DNA from: Tessaracoccus coleopterorum
GTDB taxonomy: Bacteria > Actinomycetota > Actinomycetes > Propionibacteriales > Propionibacteriaceae
DNA: 64,000 bases
Assembly: GCF_011174705.1 (NCBI RefSeq)
Contig: NZ_JAANIJ010000001.1
Coordinates: 1,116,001 to 1,180,000 of the forward strand
Direction: 5' to 3'
Below are positions 61,081-64,000 of the stretch, piece after piece (positions within the stretch are counted from its first letter, which is position 1; each line of letters begins with the position of its first letter). A program made the translations under genes and the position numbers. Under the pieces are notes generated by a model. It searched no databases. It saw only the letters and a program-made list of their open reading frames with translations, and was not told the origin of the DNA.

Positions 61081-63516
61081 CGTCCGCCTCCCATCGTCAC
61101 GACCAGCCGGCCGAGCTCCGGCAGGTTCGGGTCGCCGGAGAGCCGGGCGATCTCCAGCCCGCGCACCGGCAGGATCCCGTCGTCCAGCTCGCCCCGGTCG
61201 GGCTCGCCGAGCCGGCGGAGCCGGGTGACCTCGACGCTGACCACGCCCGGCACCGCCTGCACCGCCGCGACGATCCGCGACAGCCGGACGGGGTGCCGAA
61301 CGTGAGCCGGTCGGGGTGGAACAGCCCCGTCCGGCCGCCGGGCAGCCGCCTGCTGCTCAGCACATCGAGCACATCGGCCTTCACCGCGGCGCGCGACTGG
61401 TGCGGCGCCACGCAGACGGCGACCTCGAGGTCGACCGGCACCTGCGTCGCGGGCCGGACGGCGACGTCGTGGCCGAGGCGGCGCAGCGGTTCCAGGGCCG
61501 CGGCGGCCGCGGCCAGCAGGTCGGGGCCCGCCACGTCGGTGCCGACGGCGTCGAGGGCCACCCGGGCCTCGTACCAGCTGCCCGTCCAGGCGAGCCCGGC
61601 GGCGGCCGACTGGACGCCGGGCAGCTCCCGGGCGGCGGCCGCGTAGTCGTCGGCGGTGATGGCGCGGCGCTGCCGGAGCCGGAACGCGCCGGGCGCGAGC
61701 AGCCTCGCCTCGCCTACGGGTTGCTGGGCGGTGCCGCCGGTGGCCGGCAGCGGGTTGCGGGGCCGCACGTCGAGCCCGCTCCACGCCTGGTCGCGCAGCA
61801 CGAGCACCGAGATGGCCTCCCGCCCGACGTTGCCGCCGGGCCCGCCGCCGACGCGGTAGCGGGCGGCGAAGGTGGTGCCGATCGCGGGCAGGGCGCCCAG
61901 CTGGCCGTCGCCGAAGCGCAGGTGGGCGCCCCGGTCGTCGTCGATCTCCACCACGAGGTCGCGGTCGTCGGGGAGGCTGTGCAGCAGGTCGGGTCGGGGC
62001 AGCCACACCCCGGGCGGGCCGTCGGTTGCGGTCAGGGTGACGGCGGGGTGCCGAGGTGCGGGTCGCGCGCGGCGACGGCGGAGGCGGGGCCGGCCCCGTC
62101 GACCGGGTCGGCGAACACGAGCGGCCGGGCGCCGAGCACGGGGTGAGCCGGTGCGGCCGCGTCGTCGACTCGACGACGGCGCCGTCGCAGGCGCACTCCC
62201 CGGTGTCGTCGTTCCGCCGACGGGCCGAGCGGCTCGGTGACGGTGGCACCCTCGTCGACGAGAACGACGTTGCCGCGGGCGAGCGACACGTCGCGCACCA
62301 GCTCGCAGCCGGGCGCGGGCAGGCGGACGGAGAGGCAGAGGCTGAACGGCAGGGCGTCATCGGGGCCCCAGCCGACCTCGACGATGTCGATCCCCAGCAG
62401 CTCGTCGCGCGACGGCTCCACCGAGGTGAGGCGAACGGGGTGACGGTGGGTGGGGTCGGCGTCGACGGGGTTGCCGGTGCGGGTGCCGCGCACCTCCTCG
62501 AGGATGAGCACGTCTCCGACGGCGAGGCGGAGGCCCGGCCGGGGTCGAGGAGGGTGGCGGAGGTGGCGCCGACGGGCAGGCAGCACTCGTCGTCGCCCCA
62601 GGTGTGGAGCCGGATGGCGCTGTGCGCGGCCAGGAAGACGACCTCCCCATCGGGGTCGCCGACCGGCTCGAAGATCAGCCGCCCGGCGCCGGTCAGTTCG
62701 TGTTCGGCGACGATGCGCCGGCCCTCGTCGACGGCGGTGGTGAAGCAGAACCGCGAGCGCGGCAGCGGCGGGGTGTCGCCGTCGGTCCAGACGCTCACCC
62801 AGGCGCGGGCGTTGAGGCCCTCGTGCAGCGCGTAGTCGACCAGCCGCAGGTGGCGGCGCACCGAGATCCGGCGCCGCGCAGTCATCAGGTACGCCTCGGT
62901 GCCGACCGCGTCCTGGTGGTAGCTGAGGTGGTCGGCGGCGTAGGCGAGCAGCTCCACCAGGGTGATGCCGAGGTCGGCCTCGTGACGTTCAGCCCAGTCC
63001 GGCATGGTGACGGCCATCCGGTCGAGCAGCAGCCTCCGGAAGGAGGCGTAGTCCTTGGCGAGGTAGTCGATCACGGGCCCGGGCGCCTCGGCGTCGTCGT
63101 CGCAGGGCACTGGAGCGCAGTCGAGGTCGGTGGCGCAGTCGAGCCGGAAGGCGACGTCGGCACAGGTGTAGCGGGGATCGGCGCCCGCGACGTCGACGAG
63201 GCACACCGAGTAGGTCGACAGGTCGCCCTCCCGGTCGAGCCGCAGCCGCAGGCAGTCGTCGCGTTCGGGGTCGTCGCTGGTCTCGAGCGAGATCCCGACG
63301 ATGCGGATGCCGGTGATGCGCCGCCCGCCGCGCACCCCGAAGTTGGCCGCGGTCAGCCCATCCGGGTGCTCGGCGTCGCGGAGCGGGGGACGGCGCCGAA
63401 GAAGTGCACGCACAGCACCGGGCCGGGCAGCACCTCCACGAAGTCGATCCCGAAGACGGTGTCGCTGGCCAGCAGCGCGGCGCGCCGCCCACCGGGCGGC
63501 AGTCCAGGTCGCTCAT
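61077..63516 (-). CDS. putative baseplate assembly protein, baseplate-J type (frameshifted, first copy)
   Basis: About 815 residues. It starts MSDLDCRPPGGRRAALLAS after correction, then ITGIRIVGISLETSDDPERD, YLAKDYASFRRLLLDRMAVT, DLGITLVELLAYAADHLSYH and RRRISVRRHLRLVDYALHEG, the standard beginning of a TIGR02243-like baseplate protein. The second half has AHLRFGDGQLGALPAIGTTF, PGGNVGREAISVLVLRDQAW and QRRAITADDYAAAARELPGV. Breaks near 63480, 63385, 62540, 62190, 62050 and 61290 must be bridged. Coupled to gp25 upstream and to the second J-type gene downstream. Confidence 0.82.
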
Positions 63517-63887
63517 GGCGTCACCTCCCGGGTGAACGTGGCTGATCCGGGGGCCCCGGTCGCGAGGTTGACGTAGGTGGCCTCGACGCGCAGGGTGGCG
63601 TCGTCGCTCGTCACGGTGAGCGTCTGGACGGCGAGCACGTCGCCGAGCCAGCGCTGCAGGGCCGCGCGGACGGTGAACTCGACGGTGGCGGCCAGCTCGG
63701 GGCTGTTCGGCCCGAACACCAGGCGGAGCAGGCCGCACCCGAAGTCGGGGCGGTCGACCCGCTCCCCAGGGGCGGTGAACAGCACCTGCTCGACCATGTC
63801 GCGCAGGTGGTCGTCGGCGTCGGTGCGGGCGGTGCGGCCCGTCTCGTCGATGCGGAACGGGAAGTCGATCTGCAACGGGCCGGTCAT
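63513..63887 (-). CDS. GPW/gp25-family baseplate protein
   Basis: Intact, 124 residues. Features: QIDFPFRIDETGRTARTDAD, DHLRDMVEQVLFTAPGERVD and RPDFGCGLLRLVFGPN, the gp25-like core (family GPW/gp25), ending SATFTREVTP. In T4, gp25 is a baseplate wedge component, and homologues occur in phages, T6SS and extracellular contractile injection systems. Its start and stop overlap both neighbours by 4 bp. Confidence 0.92.
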   Translation of the reverse strand: MTGPLQIDFPFRIDETGRTARTDADDHLRDMVEQVLFTAPGERVDRPDFGCGLLRLVFGPNSPELAATVEFTVRAALQRWLGDVLAVQTLTVTSDDATLRVEATYVNLATGAPGSATFTREVTP

Positions 63888-64000
63888 TGTGCCGTCACCC
63901 GGCTCTGCACGATGGTGGGGAACAGCGGCGTGCCGGTCGGCACGCAGGTGGCCTGGCTGTCCAGCAGGAGGAGCGGCACCCCGCCGGAGGTGACACGGGT
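63884..64000 (-). CDS. C-terminal end of a gene upstream of gp25 (partial)
   Basis: Only the last 38 residues are in the window: TRVTSGGVPLLLLDSQATCV, then PTGTPLFPTIVQSRVTAQ and the stop at 63884-63886. Short G-G-V-P-hydrophobic and T-P strands recall the small conserved protein found between the spike and gp25 genes in contractile systems, but too little is visible to name it. Coupled to gp25 (ATGA). Confidence 0.55.
   Translation of the reverse strand, partial: TRVTSGGVPLLLLDSQATCVPTGTPLFPTIVQSRVTAQ

Overview
The window is 64 kb of very GC-rich DNA with dense, often overlapping genes. It carries an ECF sigma/anti-sigma pair, a Tat-exported protein, an LPxTG-type surface protein, LacI-regulated sugar ABC loci and IS3/IS256 elements. 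Together these point to a high-GC Gram-positive actinobacterium, perhaps Propionibacteriaceae; the family is inference only. Nearly every long gene is broken by one or more single-base frameshifts. Where the correct frame can be reconstructed, the cause is usually one missing G or C in a short run. I read these as uncorrected sequencing deletions, so most genes below are conceptual joins across frames. Genes that read intact include the RbsA-like ATPase (47852-49363), gp25, the sigma factor, AzlD and CopZ.

Layout. (1) 1-11.6 kb: a uracil-type permease, then a carbohydrate locus. It has ROK kinase, mannose-6-phosphate isomerase and LacI on minus, divergent from a Tat-secreted beta-propeller-like protein, a binding protein, two permeases and a cytoplasmic (alpha/alpha)6 glycoside hydrolase on plus. 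A near-identical operator-like 13-mer lies upstream of both arms. (2) 11.6-12.15 kb: an intergenic block of REP/BIME-like repeats. (3) 12.2-18.8 kb: antiporter, flavin reductase, DUF805 protein, ferredoxin-reductase-type flavoprotein and a His-rich CopB-type ATPase with a CsoR-like operator. (4) 18.9-23.2 kb: an IS3-family element split by a 3-kb element encoding two tyrosine recombinases. (5) 23.3-34.1 kb: acetate-type symporter, Crp/Fnr regulator with an FNR-type box in front of CopZ and a second metal ATPase, AzlCD with an XRE-cupin regulator, a small lipoprotein, and an ECF sigma/anti-sigma/LPHTG-anchored DUF4397 cluster.

(6) 34.3-41.2 kb: a translationally coupled type I restriction-modification operon, hsdM-mrr-hsdS-hsdR, with an Mrr-type nuclease embedded and a 12-bp tandem repeat between the two HsdS target-recognition domains. 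(7) 41.9-43.3 kb: a complete IS256-family element. (8) 43.3-51.7 kb: a ketohexose-type operon (RbsB/RbsA/RbsC/RbsC transporter, VOC protein, sugar epimerase, PfkB kinase) divergent from its LacI regulator. (9) 51.8-54.3 kb: a truncated prolyl-oligopeptidase fused to a truncated IS256 transposase, directly abutting a 7-repeat orphan CRISPR array with no cas genes in the window.

(10) 54.3-64 kb (continuing off the end): a phage-tail/contractile-injection-system baseplate operon, with gp25, two large baseplate-J-type proteins, a tail-protein-I-like protein and a DUF6519 protein, all coupled or tightly packed.

The most distinctive items are the recombinase element nested in IS3, the RM operon with an embedded Mrr and a repeat-tuned HsdS, the orphan CRISPR array beside an IS remnant, and the contractile-injection baseplate module.
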